Part shown: one piece after another, positions 1 to 9,400 of the stretch
Position numbering within the stretch: the stretch's first letter is position 1
Layout: the number at the start of each line of letters is the position of its first letter
The notes under the pieces: model-generated
What the model saw: only the letters and a program-made list of their open reading frames with translations
What the model was told of the DNA's origin: nothing
Databases searched by the model: none
Virus record (IMG/VR): IMGVR_UViG_3300025162_000012
Span: 1 to 39,798 of that record
Source: a virus
DNA length: 39,798 nucleotides
Direction: 5' to 3' (one strand)
Position numbers and translations under genes: made by a program

Positions 1-91
1 ATCCTCAAGTTCCAGCAGTTCCTCAAGCCGAAGCTCGAGTTCAAGTTCGAGCAGCAGTTCCTTGTCCTCATCTTCGAGTTCTTCGTCAAGT
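1..91. repeat. Terminal direct repeat (copy at left end)
   Basis: These 91 bases match 39708-39798 base for base. They lie inside a poly-serine coding tract, and the reading frame is preserved across the joint. This fits a circular or circularly permuted genome assembled with a 91-base overlap, giving about 39,707 bp. Because the same sequence also occurs inside a 123-bp tandem repeat (39585 onward), the overlap could instead be an assembler break inside a repeat array, so the number of repeat units at the joint is uncertain. Confidence 0.9.
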
Positions 92-697
92 TCATCGAGC
101 AGTTCCTCTTCCAGTTCTTTGAGCTCGAGTAGCTCGTCTAGTTCGTCGAGTTTTTCTTCGAGCTCAAGTAGTAGTTCTTCAAGCTCTTCACTTTCGTCGA
201 GCTCTTCGAGTTCTTCGTCCTCGAGCTCATCATCATCGAGTTCTTTAAGCTCGAGCTCATCATCATCGAGTTCTTCGTCCTCGAGCTCATCATCATCGAG
301 TTCTTTAAGCTCGAGCAGTTCTTCGTCCAGCTCCAGCTCCAGCTCCAGCAGCTCATCGAGCAGTTCCTCGAGCTCGTCTTTTTCATCCAGTTCCAGTAGC
401 TCTTCGTCGAGTTCGAGCAGCAGCTCTTTGAGTTCATCGAGTTCAAGTTCATCGTTTTCGTCTAGTAGCAGCTCGTCTAGTTCGAGTTCATCGTCCAGTT
501 CGTCATCCAGTAGTTCTTCGAGCAGTTCGTCGTCTCACGATTATTCGTGGCATGACAGGACAGAACCATGCCCGGTAAAGGATTGGATCCGGGATCCGGT
601 TACTCCGGCGCCGGATGCAGCATGGGGAAAAAGAATAGAACCTTGCCCGGTGAAAGAGCCGACAAGAGATCCGGTGTTTGCTCCGGAGAAATCATAA
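2..697 (+). CDS. C-terminal part of Gly-rich/poly-Ser adhesin (continues from 38554)
   Basis: This is the 3' part of the gene that starts at 38554. Position 2 is in the same codon phase as 39709, so after removing the 91-base overlap the joined gene is 1851 nt (616 aa). There is no ATG in the tract; the earliest possible start here is a TTG inside the serine repeat, so an independent gene is unlikely. The translation is almost pure serine, broken by single Leu or Phe residues, up to about position 535. It ends in a 53-aa non-repetitive tail with two copies of an EPCPVK...RDPV motif. I infer an extended stalk ending in a small Cys-containing tip, probably part of a tail fibre or virion spike. 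A GGGGA ribosome site for the next gene overlaps its end. Confidence 0.75.
   Translation, partial: SSSSSSSSSRSSSSSSSSSSLSSSSSSSSSSSSSSSSSSLSSSSSSSSSSFSSSSSSSSSSSSLSSSSSSSSSSSSSSSSSLSSSSSSSSSSSSSSSSSSSLSSSSSSSSSSSSSSSSSSSSSSSSFSSSSSSSSSSSSSSSLSSSSSSSSFSSSSSSSSSSSSSSSSSSSSSSSSSSHDYSWHDRTEPCPVKDWIRDPVTPAPDAAWGKRIEPCPVKEPTRDPVFAPEKS
215..304 (+). repeat. 30-bp tandem repeat in the serine tract
   Basis: Three 30-bp units (10 codons each) share the core TCGAGCTCATCATCATCGAG at 221-240, 251-270 and 281-300. The six bases before the core alternate between TCGTCC and TTAAGC. The period is a multiple of three, so copy changes keep the serine frame. Confidence 0.85.
470..522 (+). repeat. 53-bp direct repeat shared by two poly-Ser genes (copy 1)
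   Basis: Identical to 861-913 over 53 bases, in the same serine reading phase in both genes. This suggests duplication or gene conversion between the adhesin and the small poly-Ser gene that follows. Confidence 0.85.
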
Positions 698-707
698 GGG
701 GAAATAT

Positions 708-962
708 ATGGTGGATCAATGCGATGCCTGGAAATTACGGCCAGAGGGATATGCGGAGTCGTCGTCGAGCAGCTCGTCCAGCTCGTCCTCTTCTTCATTA
801 TCGTCTTCCTCATCATCGTCGTCCTCGAGCTCTTCGAGTTCTTCGAGTTCTAGTTCTCATAGCTCGTCTAGTTCGAGTTCATCGTCCAGTTCGTCATCCA
901 GTAGTTCTTCGAGTTCAAGCTCGAGCCGATCAAGCTCATCGAGTTCTAGCTCGAGCACATAG
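708..962 (+). CDS. Small poly-serine protein
   Basis: An 84-aa protein with a 17-aa head (MVDQCDAWKLRPEGYAE) followed by about 67 residues of serine with single Leu, His and Arg interruptions. The ATG at 708 is preferred because GGGGA lies five bases upstream; an in-frame earlier start at 678 would overlap the previous gene and has no ribosome site. It sits between the adhesin and the head-tail adaptor, so a virion role is likely. The gene ends ACA-TAG followed by GAGGATTTATG, almost the same junction as after the other poly-Ser gene at 31693, which suggests the serine module and downstream ribosome site were copied together. No family is recognised. Confidence 0.7.
   Translation: MVDQCDAWKLRPEGYAESSSSSSSSSSSSSLSSSSSSSSSSSSSSSSSSSHSSSSSSSSSSSSSSSSSSSSSSRSSSSSSSSST
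861..913 (+). repeat. 53-bp direct repeat shared by two poly-Ser genes (copy 2)
   Basis: Second copy of the repeat at 470-522, identical and in the serine frame. Confidence 0.85.
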
Positions 963-970
963 GAGGATTT

Positions 971-1660
971 ATGTCTACGCTTTTAGAATTAACGAATAAA
1001 GTGAAACAGATCTACAAGAGGGACGACGCGGATACTCTTCAAACGTCCGTAGCCATCAATGACACTTACAAGGCGATGCTCGCTGTTTTGGGCCATCACA
1101 AACTCCAGGATCGCGCCTATAAGAATATCGTCAAAGGGCAGTATGAGGTTTCTCTTCCGGACGGTTTCTTGCGGATCCATCACCCGATAAAACTGATCGA
1201 CCCGGACGGTGGATCCCAGGCGACGAGTTCTTATCCTCTTCGATTCATGACGAAACAGGAATACGATTATTGGGAGCCTTCTCCGGATCTTTGGGCGATG
1301 GATAACTCGACCGGGATCCCCTGGGGATATTGCATCTGGAAAAACTCGATCTATATCACTTCAATCCCGGACAGGGATTACACCCTTGAAATGATGATCG
1401 GTGGAGATCCGGTCGATCTTTTGACTGATTCCGACGAGTCGATCCTTTCTTCGACGTGGGATGAGACTATCATGGCCGGGGCTCTTTCAAGGCTTTATGC
1501 GGCCGTCAAGCTTTATACAGACGCCGATTACTGGAGAAAAGTTTATCTGAACGGATCGGAAGGCGATGGAGCTTCCCTTGTGGGAGGTCTTAACCTTTTA
1601 CGTCAGCTCGATTCCGGGAACACTCACGGTCCTATCATCATCACAAATCAAAAGTTATAA
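971..1660 (+). CDS. Head-tail adaptor/connector protein candidate
   Basis: A 229-aa protein with an AGGAGG ribosome site six bases before its ATG. The N-terminal half is helical (a TLLELTNKVKQIY start, then an amphipathic ALAVLGHHKLQD-like segment), followed by a beta-rich middle and a C-terminal helix with a long ELSRLYAAVKLY-type pattern. This layout resembles podoviral head-tail adaptors (P22 gp4 or gp6-like connector families), which sit under the portal and join head to tail. Its position before fibre and hub genes agrees. The assignment rests on overall pattern, length and neighbours, not a diagnostic motif. Confidence 0.5.
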   Translation: MSTLLELTNKVKQIYKRDDADTLQTSVAINDTYKAMLAVLGHHKLQDRAYKNIVKGQYEVSLPDGFLRIHHPIKLIDPDGGSQATSSYPLRFMTKQEYDYWEPSPDLWAMDNSTGIPWGYCIWKNSIYITSIPDRDYTLEMMIGGDPVDLLTDSDESILSSTWDETIMAGALSRLYAAVKLYTDADYWRKVYLNGSEGDGASLVGGLNLLRQLDSGNTHGPIIITNQKL

Positions 1661-1669
1661 GGAGGATTT

Positions 1670-2569
1670 ATGACATTCGTTCAAACGTGGGATGAGACAT
1701 TCCCCTCAGATACTCAGCTCGCCAGCTATGGAGCAGACGATATTAGGAGACTAACGCAAGCGGTCCGTGAGCGTCTCGCCGTGGATCATTACGCCCTAGC
1801 CGTTGAAGCCGGAGATCCTAAGATTGGATTCCATAACAAGGTTACGCTCGTCGATCAAGTAGTGGATCTTCTTGGGGTTACTGGGGCTACACGTCTATTT
1901 TCAAAAACAGTCGGAGGAGTGATTGAGCTTTTTCTCGTTCATCCGGACAACTCCGTTCATCAGCTCACAAGTAACGGAGGATTATCCATTGAATCTCTGT
2001 ATATCGCCGGAGCAATTCTAGGAGATTTTATTCGATATGACGGAGCGAAGTGGACAAGATATTCTCAGGCGGATCTAATTGCCCTTTTGAATGGTCTTAT
2101 AACTTTCCCCTATCTTCCTGGGGGATCGGTCCAGGTTGTGAACTATCAAACTGGAGCCCCTTCTACTGGAGTAACTCCTCTTCCGTTCGATAATACCGTC
2201 CCTCTGAATACCGAGGGAGATGAGTATATGACGTTAGCCATAACTCCAACGTCAGCGACAAATAAATTAAAAATCGACGTTGTTTTAAACGGTCTTGCCG
2301 GTAATGACTATTGCAACGTCGCATTATTCCAGGACGCTAATCCGAACGCTCTTTGTGCTAACGCTTACATAGCCGGGCATGTAAATTGGGCCGGTCGTGT
2401 AAATTTCACATATTTTATGACGGCTGGGACAGTAGCCGAAACGACTTTTAAAGTCAGAGCTGGCGACGGAGCGGCTGGGACATTTCAATTCAACGGAAAT
2501 CAATATGACGGAGCGAAATTCGGAGGAGTTTATTTTTCCTCCATCACAATCACGGAGGTCAAAGTTTAA
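1670..2569 (+). CDS. Tail fibre-like protein, two-part
   Basis: A 299-aa protein starting nine bases after the adaptor with an AGGAGG site. The N-terminal half (about 1-150) is a repeat-poor, beta/alpha virion-anchor type sequence. From about residue 155 a QVVNYQTGAPSTG segment leads into LNTEGDEYMTLAITPTSATNKL and a beta-sandwich-like end finishing in ITITEVKV. This C-terminal pattern recurs in phage fibre and virion-surface proteins and probably forms a trimeric jelly-roll-like tip. DNA composition changes in the middle of the gene: the last GATC is at 2124 and none follow in this gene, which suggests the tip domain was exchanged. Confidence 0.6.
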   Translation: MTFVQTWDETFPSDTQLASYGADDIRRLTQAVRERLAVDHYALAVEAGDPKIGFHNKVTLVDQVVDLLGVTGATRLFSKTVGGVIELFLVHPDNSVHQLTSNGGLSIESLYIAGAILGDFIRYDGAKWTRYSQADLIALLNGLITFPYLPGGSVQVVNYQTGAPSTGVTPLPFDNTVPLNTEGDEYMTLAITPTSATNKLKIDVVLNGLAGNDYCNVALFQDANPNALCANAYIAGHVNWAGRVNFTYFMTAGTVAETTFKVRAGDGAAGTFQFNGNQYDGAKFGGVYFSSITITEVKV

Positions 2570-2571
2570 TT

Positions 2572-3009
2572 ATGGATACAAACCTTGGAAGAATCGATTT
2601 AACCGGAAAACAGGTTTCCAGACTTTCAGATTTAAAAACGGAAGTTATCAAAGGGTTTTCGTATTGGCCGGGTGATAAGATCGTTGCAGTATCCGAAAGA
2701 GATCTAACCGCGCAGGAAATAAATGATTTAAAGGTTTCGATCGCCGGGCTTCCGGATGAATACTCCCAGGATCACTTCAGAACATTTTTTGATCTCGTTA
2801 TGTTCCAAACGGATCTCGCGAATATTCTCCCGTCTCTTTCGGATCCTAACCTTCGATGGGAGTTTGCGGCGTTAAATACCTACGCCACAAACAAAGATTT
2901 TGAAGGAATGGCGGGGTATATGGATATGCTCGGAGCGGCTGGAGCGGCTCAACAATCAGACGACGATGCCGTTATCGCCCTTCTAACAAAACAAGGGATC
3001 GTGATCTAA
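2572..3009 (+). CDS. Hypothetical protein between fibre and hub genes
   Basis: A 145-aa acidic protein that I do not recognise. It contains a DLTAQEINDLKVSIAGLP segment and a helical C-terminal half with an MAGYMDMLGAAGAAQQ stretch. It starts two bases after the fibre gene and its stop is followed directly by the hub ATG, so it is part of the same tail operon. A fibre chaperone or small tail component would fit the place, but nothing in the sequence shows this directly. Confidence 0.6.
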   Translation: MDTNLGRIDLTGKQVSRLSDLKTEVIKGFSYWPGDKIVAVSERDLTAQEINDLKVSIAGLPDEYSQDHFRTFFDLVMFQTDLANILPSLSDPNLRWEFAALNTYATNKDFEGMAGYMDMLGAAGAAQQSDDDAVIALLTKQGIVI

Positions 3010-4554
3010 ATGCCATACCTAAGAAAAGGGGAGCTTCTTCCGGTAAAAGGATACGATCTTTCCGTCCCTTCTCTGTTTACAAAGGACGGTTACGGAGCTC
3101 CCTCGGATATGCAATACGACCGGGGCCAGATGAGGAAACGAGACGGAAAATCTCAGTTTGGGGATCCGTCTATCGGGAACCTTAATTTTATTCATCTTGA
3201 CGTTTTTAGTATGTCAAACAAGATCCAGAGACTTATGGCTCACACTCGTCGTCAAGTTTATAACTATAATACAAGCACAAAAAAGTTTGACGATCTGACG
3301 GGGTGGAACGATCTCACCGGAGGAGACACCGATTATTTCGATAGCTGTACCATTCCAGAGCTCGATTGGTATCTCTTCACGAATTACGTCGATAATATCC
3401 GGAAGATCGCGAATGTCGGGAACAGCTCGGATCTTGGGGGGAGTCCTCCAAAAGCGAAGTGCATAGAGTATATGACTCCTTACGTTTTCATCGCAAACCT
3501 TAATCAAGGAGGGCTCGCTTCTCCGACGAAAGGAGCCTGGTGCGACACCGGGAATCCGGAGAATTGGGCGGCCGGAGGAAACAGCAACGCCGGATCTCAT
3601 TTATTCACAAACGATCCATCTGAGATCATGCGCGTCAAGAAGATGGGAGAGTATCTTTTTGTTTACAAGGCCGGGATGAGTTACCGGGGATGGCTCGTTT
3701 CGACCGCTGATATCTTTGATTTTATTACTCATTCCCTCGATCGCGGTCTTTACGCGCCTCGATCTTTGGTGGACGCCGACAGCAAGCATTTTTATATGGG
3801 CGCTAATAACTTTCATGTGAATAACGGAGTCCGGATCGATGATATCGGGGAATCCGTCCGGGAGTATGTTTTCGGGCGTCTTAATAGATCTGTCAATAAT
3901 TCATGCTTCGCGATGCCGGTCCTGGAGTTTAAAGAGATCTGGTTTTTCATCACCGTTACCGGCCATGATGTTCCTACGGAAGTTTGGAAATACAAATACG
4001 ATCTTGGATTTTGGTACAAGGATACCGTCTTTAATGTTCTCTGCGGAACGAATTACAAGAGGACTTCTGGTGTTCGCTGGATTGATCTGATCGGGACATG
4101 GCTGGATCAGACGTGGCGCTGGTCGGATCAAACCGGCCAGGCGGACTCTCCTCTTCAAGTTTTCGGGAACGATAAAGGGATCTGTGTGGTCCGGGATCCT
4201 TTAAAGCATAACGACAACGGGGATATTTATATCGGGCGTATGGAGACGAGAGATTATTGCGGAATCGGAGACTCCGGCCAGATCGGGATCGAGGACGATC
4301 AAGAATGGTATCAACTCGATTTCTTCGCGTCCGGATCGTCCGTTGATATTTATTATTCGACGGACGAAGGAAACAACTGGAAGTTTTTAAAGACAAAAGA
4401 GCTCACTCAAGAGATAAAGAAAAACTCCGTTTTCTTTGACGTGGTAGCTCCGACGATCCGTTTTCGTATCGAGAATAGAGATCCTATTGGATTTTTCACT
4501 TTGAGATCCTTAATTCCTTATTATCTTGACTCTGGAAACATAGAGGCTCCTTAA
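3010..4554 (+). CDS. Tail hub/nozzle beta-propeller-like protein
   Basis: A 514-aa protein, rich in Trp, Tyr, Gly and Asp, with repeated short beta-strand blades such as YVDNIRKIAN, MGEYLFVYKAG and EVWKYKYDLGFWYKD. P22 gp10 and the T7 gp12 nozzle are beta-propellers of similar size built this way, and occupy the tail tube below the adaptor. Here it follows the adaptor and fibre genes, as expected for a podoviral hub. No single diagnostic motif was seen, so the call is by length, composition and context. It ends in TTAATG, overlapping the next start by one base. Confidence 0.5.
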   Translation: MPYLRKGELLPVKGYDLSVPSLFTKDGYGAPSDMQYDRGQMRKRDGKSQFGDPSIGNLNFIHLDVFSMSNKIQRLMAHTRRQVYNYNTSTKKFDDLTGWNDLTGGDTDYFDSCTIPELDWYLFTNYVDNIRKIANVGNSSDLGGSPPKAKCIEYMTPYVFIANLNQGGLASPTKGAWCDTGNPENWAAGGNSNAGSHLFTNDPSEIMRVKKMGEYLFVYKAGMSYRGWLVSTADIFDFITHSLDRGLYAPRSLVDADSKHFYMGANNFHVNNGVRIDDIGESVREYVFGRLNRSVNNSCFAMPVLEFKEIWFFITVTGHDVPTEVWKYKYDLGFWYKDTVFNVLCGTNYKRTSGVRWIDLIGTWLDQTWRWSDQTGQADSPLQVFGNDKGICVVRDPLKHNDNGDIYIGRMETRDYCGIGDSGQIGIEDDQEWYQLDFFASGSSVDIYYSTDEGNNWKFLKTKELTQEIKKNSVFFDVVAPTIRFRIENRDPIGFFTLRSLIPYYLDSGNIEAP

Positions 4555-4901
4555 TGCAAATTGACAGAGTAGATCTAGGGAAAGCTCCGGCGACTACTGA
4601 TTTTGAAAAGAACCTAGATAAATCTTTTCAGAGACTCATGGATCAGCTCGTTCAGATCTTGAATAAAGGACTTATTCCTTCGGATAATTTCTCATGTTAT
4701 ATCGGGAGCATTACAACGAACGGAACGCCTGGAGTGGAGAGCTCGGTCGCTCATGGCCTCAAACGTGTTCCGTCCGGATATATCGTTTTAAGCCGTAACC
4801 AGGCCGGGATCCTTTACGACGGATCGAGTTCCTGGACAGTTTCAAACATTTACGTCAAAGCAAATGTCGCGTCGCTCACAACAAAGATCATGATTTTCTA
4901 A
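4554..4901 (+). CDS. Small tail/fibre tip domain protein
   Basis: A 115-aa protein, start overlapping the hub stop. A helical N-terminus (TDFEKNLDKSFQRLMDQL) leads into a beta-rich domain: TPGVESSVAHGLKRVPSGYIVLSRNQAG ends with two NIYVKA/TTKIMIF strands. The VAHGL-RVP-GYIV pattern is a recurrent one at the C-termini of phage tail and fibre proteins. A trimer through the N-terminal helix and a small beta tip is a reasonable inference. Confidence 0.55.
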   Translation: MQIDRVDLGKAPATTDFEKNLDKSFQRLMDQLVQILNKGLIPSDNFSCYIGSITTNGTPGVESSVAHGLKRVPSGYIVLSRNQAGILYDGSSSWTVSNIYVKANVASLTTKIMIF

Positions 4902-4911
4902 GGAGGATACA

Positions 4912-5694
4912 ATGGCAAATATCAGTTTACTCGATACCCGGAATCCGCAGCAAAACGCTATCGATAGCTCTCTCTCGGATTTTATTACCACATATTTACC
5001 TCAGTTTAAACCGGGAGAGCCGTATACCGGCCAGCTTTCCGCGCCGATGGACACGTTCCAGAACCAGGGGATGAGTTTCCTCCAGAAATATCTGGATCAA
5101 TCTCAGCAGCCCGGAGCGAACGCGGTTACGGATGCCGCCGGGAAACAGATTACAGATACCATGAACGGAGCGTATGATCCATCAACCTCTCCGTTTTATA
5201 AGGCAACCAGGGACGCGGCAAAGGTGGAGCAGCAGAGCGCTCTCAACCAGCAAAACGCGCAGCTCGGAGCCAGAGGAAAATTCTTCTCGAGTGAGGCTCT
5301 AAACGAGGGCCAGCAGCTCAATACGAACACCACGAATTTCTTGAATACCACTTTGACCGGGATGGCGGAAAAAGAGCGCCAGAATAAATTGACGGCGGCC
5401 GGGATGGCACCAGCGATCAGCGCGGCGCAGACTCGACAATCCCTGGCGCCCATAGAAGCCGCGACAACGGTAGGAGCTCTTCCTCAACAGATGCAGCAAG
5501 CGGATCTGGAGCGTCAATATCAAGAGTTTCAGAGACAGCGCCAGGAGAAAGCTTTGCCGCTCACGGCCGCAACGGGAGCTTATAGCAATCAAGGGATGCA
5601 GACGGTCGCAAACCAGGACAAGCCCGGTTTCGATTGGGGATCTTTCCTCGGGACCGTCGGATCCGCAGCCGTTACCGCCGCGCTTGCGGCTTAA
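4912..5694 (+). CDS. Internal virion (DNA ejection) protein candidate
   Basis: A 260-aa protein with an AGGAGG site. It is Gln-, Ala- and Asn-rich, mostly helical (about 60-220), with QQSALNQQNAQLGARG and a long charged coil QADLERQYQEFQRQRQE, and ends in a hydrophobic WGSFLGTVGSAAVTAALAA segment that could enter a membrane. The helical Gln/Ala-rich layout and terminal hydrophobic helix match podoviral ejection proteins (P22 gp7/gp16/gp20 or T7 gp14 types) rather than a fixed tail part. It lies directly before two further internal-protein candidates. Confidence 0.5.
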   Translation: MANISLLDTRNPQQNAIDSSLSDFITTYLPQFKPGEPYTGQLSAPMDTFQNQGMSFLQKYLDQSQQPGANAVTDAAGKQITDTMNGAYDPSTSPFYKATRDAAKVEQQSALNQQNAQLGARGKFFSSEALNEGQQLNTNTTNFLNTTLTGMAEKERQNKLTAAGMAPAISAAQTRQSLAPIEAATTVGALPQQMQQADLERQYQEFQRQRQEKALPLTAATGAYSNQGMQTVANQDKPGFDWGSFLGTVGSAAVTAALAA

Positions 5695-5706
5695 AAGGAG
5701 AAAAAA

Positions 5707-6441
5707 ATGGCAAACAACAACGATTTTATCAATAGCGGAACACAAATAAGCGGAACGGATATCAGTATCCAGCCGGGAGCGTCCGGTGGTACTCGATTTC
5801 TAAGCACGTTCCTCGGTGGCCTCATGAATAGCGGAGGCGGCCAGGAATCGAAGATGAAGAAAGAGAAAGACAAATTGACGTATTATACTGAGCTCCGTCA
5901 AGCCGGGTACTCGGCGGACGAGGCCTCGAAACGCGTCAATAAACAATTCACCGGCGGTTTCATGAGTAAGATCCTCGGAAAAACAAACGCCGGTTTCCAG
6001 CCTCCAGCTTCCGGGACGGACACTCTGAACGCTAAAGCGGAGGAATTGAAAGCGAGCGCGAAGTTAAAAGGCACTCAAGCCGATTGGTTTGCCCGGAGAT
6101 CCGGGAGCGATGCTTCCGGAGGAAAGTCCGGGACAGGCGATACGGAGCGGATCAAATCCCTCCAGACGATGCTCCAGAAAACCCAGGATGATATTGACGC
6201 GGCGGTAACGGCGAACAAACCGCAAGACGGGCTCCGTAAACGCTTAGACAAATATCAGAAAGCTTATGATAAGCTAGTGGGCGCGGACGATAGCGCTTCG
6301 GTACAAGGAAATGAATCCCCGACAGGAGGGTATGTCCCAGGCCAGACTCAAGTAGGGCAGACGTTTAAACATTCAAACGGAAAAACCTATAAAGTCGTCG
6401 GGATCTCAGATCCAAATGATCCGGACGTAGAAGAGGCATAA
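5707..6441 (+). CDS. Internal virion protein candidate
   Basis: A 244-aa protein with an AAGGAG site. The N-terminal 45 residues are Ser/Gly-rich with a short hydrophobic RFLSTFLGGLM segment; the middle is helical and basic (KMKKEKDKLTYYTELRQAG), then a coiled coil about 150-190. The C-terminus carries GQTFKHSNGKTYKVVGI followed by DPNDPDVEE, a short beta motif that I have seen at the ends of phage internal proteins. It sits between an ejection-protein candidate and the giant protein, so co-packaging is likely. Confidence 0.45.
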   Translation: MANNNDFINSGTQISGTDISIQPGASGGTRFLSTFLGGLMNSGGGQESKMKKEKDKLTYYTELRQAGYSADEASKRVNKQFTGGFMSKILGKTNAGFQPPASGTDTLNAKAEELKASAKLKGTQADWFARRSGSDASGGKSGTGDTERIKSLQTMLQKTQDDIDAAVTANKPQDGLRKRLDKYQKAYDKLVGADDSASVQGNESPTGGYVPGQTQVGQTFKHSNGKTYKVVGISDPNDPDVEEA

Positions 6442-9400
6442 GTGAAGCTCTCAGAAGCGGCCATCGATATCCCGGACGGGTCCGGAGGATCGGATCCTCA
6501 GCTCCTCTCACAAGATCAGCTCTCCGCTCAGAAGCAAAAGAGCGGTCCGATGAAACTCTCCCAAATCGGAGCGCCTCGCGCTCCGGCGAAACTCTCGCAG
6601 ATCACTAACCCGGACAATTCTCTCGAGGATCAGATCACCGCTCGGAAGAAACAGCTCGAGGATCAGCAAAAAGCGGCCTACCAGAAGGAAGCGGAGATCC
6701 AGCAGCAAGCGCAGCAGAAGAAAGCGATCGAGGACGATCCGAAGAATTGGTCAAGCGAACGGATCCAGAAGGAAACTCCGAAGCCCAGGACGTTACAGGA
6801 AGCGGCGCAGAAAGACGCTGCTGTTTCCATGAGAAAAGAACAGGAGAAAGAGATCTCGGATAAGATCCTCGGGAAAAACCAGCCGCAGATCGGGCCTCCT
6901 ACCCCAGGATCACGACCGGCCAGCCCAAAAGAAGAGGAAAAAGCTCGGGTAGAGAGCGAGGCCTCGTATCTCAAGAAACACCCAGGGGAACAGGACGTCT
7001 TTGAAGCGTTCCAGCTTGGGCTTGTCCCGTACTCCACGCAAGGACAAGAGCACATCAAGGTTATGGAGAAAGCTCATCCGATCGCGAAATCGGTCGGGCA
7101 GATGACGGGCATGGCTCTTTCTATGCTTGCCACAGCTCCGATTGAAGGTGTTGTCCAAGCGCAGCCAACGATTCGGGCTCTCAGAGCGGTAAGTAGCCCG
7201 GCCTTAAAAGAGGTCGCACGATACGGAGCCCGGGCGATCCCTCGGGCCATTCATTTCGCGGCTTCCGGTTTCACAAAATCGGTTCTTGATAATTCCATGC
7301 TTCTCGCTCAAGGCGGCCGCTCCATAGCGGAGGCCGTAAAAGACATCGCGCAGACGACCGCAGACATGGCGGTATTTGCGCTCCCTCAATCTCTGGCGAA
7401 TCCTCTCGCTAGGATCCCGGCCACAGGCGCGGAGCAATACATCTCAAGTCTCATGCAGGGCCATGACCAGATCTCTTCTCTTGCTTCCGGGGTGTTAGGC
7501 GTCGCTCTTGGTTTGCTCGATCGCAGTAATTTCTCGGTCGAAGAAAAAGCTCTAGCGTTCAGAAAAACGATCGGAGAAATCCATCAGAAAATCGTGGAGA
7601 AAACCGCAGCAGAAAGCGAAGTTTTAGGAAAACAAGCAACCGTAATCATGGGAGACTCGAGTCGCGAATCTCTCCGGTCGAGAATAAAAAATCTTGCGGA
7701 CGAAGGCCGGATCGTGAAAGTGGATCCCGAAGAAATCGATAAAATCATCGATCAGGTTTTAAATGTTTGGGGCCGGGAATTGAGCGTCGCAAAAACCCAA
7801 AAGCGAGGACCTCGTTTATTGGATCTTCCGGAGATGCTTGGTGCTCAAAAACCGGGATATTTCACAAAAGGCACTTTGCAACAGGAAGCCTCAGAATTGG
7901 CCCAAAAAGAGACCCCCGCCACATCGGAGGCTCCAGCAGAGAAAGCCCTGCCACAGGACGGGGAAGTGGCAAAAACCCCTATTGTGGAGGGGAAAATGGA
8001 TTATGAGCGAGTAATTTCAGAAGAAGGCGGCACTTTTCTCGGAGTTACCAAAGGATTCAAGAAAAAGGACGGAACGACAACGGCCGATCTGATCCAGTTC
8101 CGCGCGCCATCCGGGACTACTCTCGCGATCCCATCGGATAAAATAACTCCGGATCTCATCCGTTCAAAGATCGCGGACGCGGAGAAATTAAAAAAGTCTC
8201 AAGCGAAGGATGAGGAAGTCGCGAAAAAAGAAGAAAAGAAGCCCGTCAAACTGAGCGAGGTCGAGAAGCCGCAAGGGGTGAGGGCGAAACATTGGACGAC
8301 GGCGGAAGGGAAAGCAGCTCTTGAGCGCGGAGAGAAGTTTGATTTTACGAAGAAGCCGATACATGGGACCGGATCTCTTGGTGGAGAGGAAAAAACAGGA
8401 CGCTTTGCCGGTGATCGGATCTATTTGTCTCTCGCTGATGACATTTGGGGAAAAACATCGACTCGAGAAGGCGAGGATAAGATCGTCGAGGTCGGTGGAG
8501 TGGAGCACTTGAAAGAACTTAACAAAGCCGGAGCTGAGACTTTCTACGATTACGATAATCAAAAATGGATGGCTAAGACCGGAGCGAAGGTCGTGAAAAA
8601 GAATTTGCACCCGGTCGAGTACGAGATCGATGCCGGCGCAAAGATCAAAGTGATCGATAATCTTGACAGTTACAGGGCCGCGCAGAACGAGGTAAGTCAG
8701 TACGCCGGGGATCCCGGGTTTTGGGACGCTCTCGCCAAGAAATATGATGCCGTCGTATTCAAGAACGTCGGGAAGATCGCCCGGGAACACGATCATAAGT
8801 TTTTTAAAGCGCTCTTAGCGGATCAGATAGTTATCTTAAATCCGGATAAGGTCCGGGTCGTGAGCGGTCAAGTCGAGAAATCTACCCCGAAGCCGGACTA
8901 CTCCGTTACTTCGCGCACGTCCGAAGATTTTGAAATCAATCCTTCCAAGATGAAGGATCTCAAAAAAGGATACGTCTCAATCAAGTTCGGGAAGAAAGTC
9001 TACGCCGCGAAGATCGGGAGCGTCGTCAATGGCGTAACGATTTACAACCATGCGGATCTCGCGGAAGCGAAGAAGATCGACTTTCACGAAGCGATCCCCG
9101 GATTTATCGACAAAAAAGGGAAGTTTGTGGATCAATATCCTCCGGCGATCGAGGTAAAGGTCCGGGGTCCCATAAAATACAACGAGACAAAAGCGGCGGA
9201 GCAAGGAGATCTCCGGACTCTTGTGAAGATCTACGGCGGCCTCGATAAGACCGCGAGCATTTTTAAGAATTTCGCGCCGGAAGAAGTACGGAAATTGTTT
9301 CCTCTTTTTAGAAAAAAAGGACGCGCTCCGGATGGACTTCTCAAAGAATTGAAAGGCCAGTATCCGGATCTTTTCAAAGATTATGAGAGCGATCACGAAA

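Noticed and set aside
138-452. Minus-strand Asn/Ser/Met-rich frame
   Set aside because: Another antisense reading of the serine tract.
1-540. Repeat arrays as CRISPR
   Set aside because: Repeats are contiguous, coding and lack unique spacers.
568-999. 143-aa Arg-rich + strand frame
   Set aside because: Spans two better genes in the wrong frame; composition is that of a shifted serine tract.
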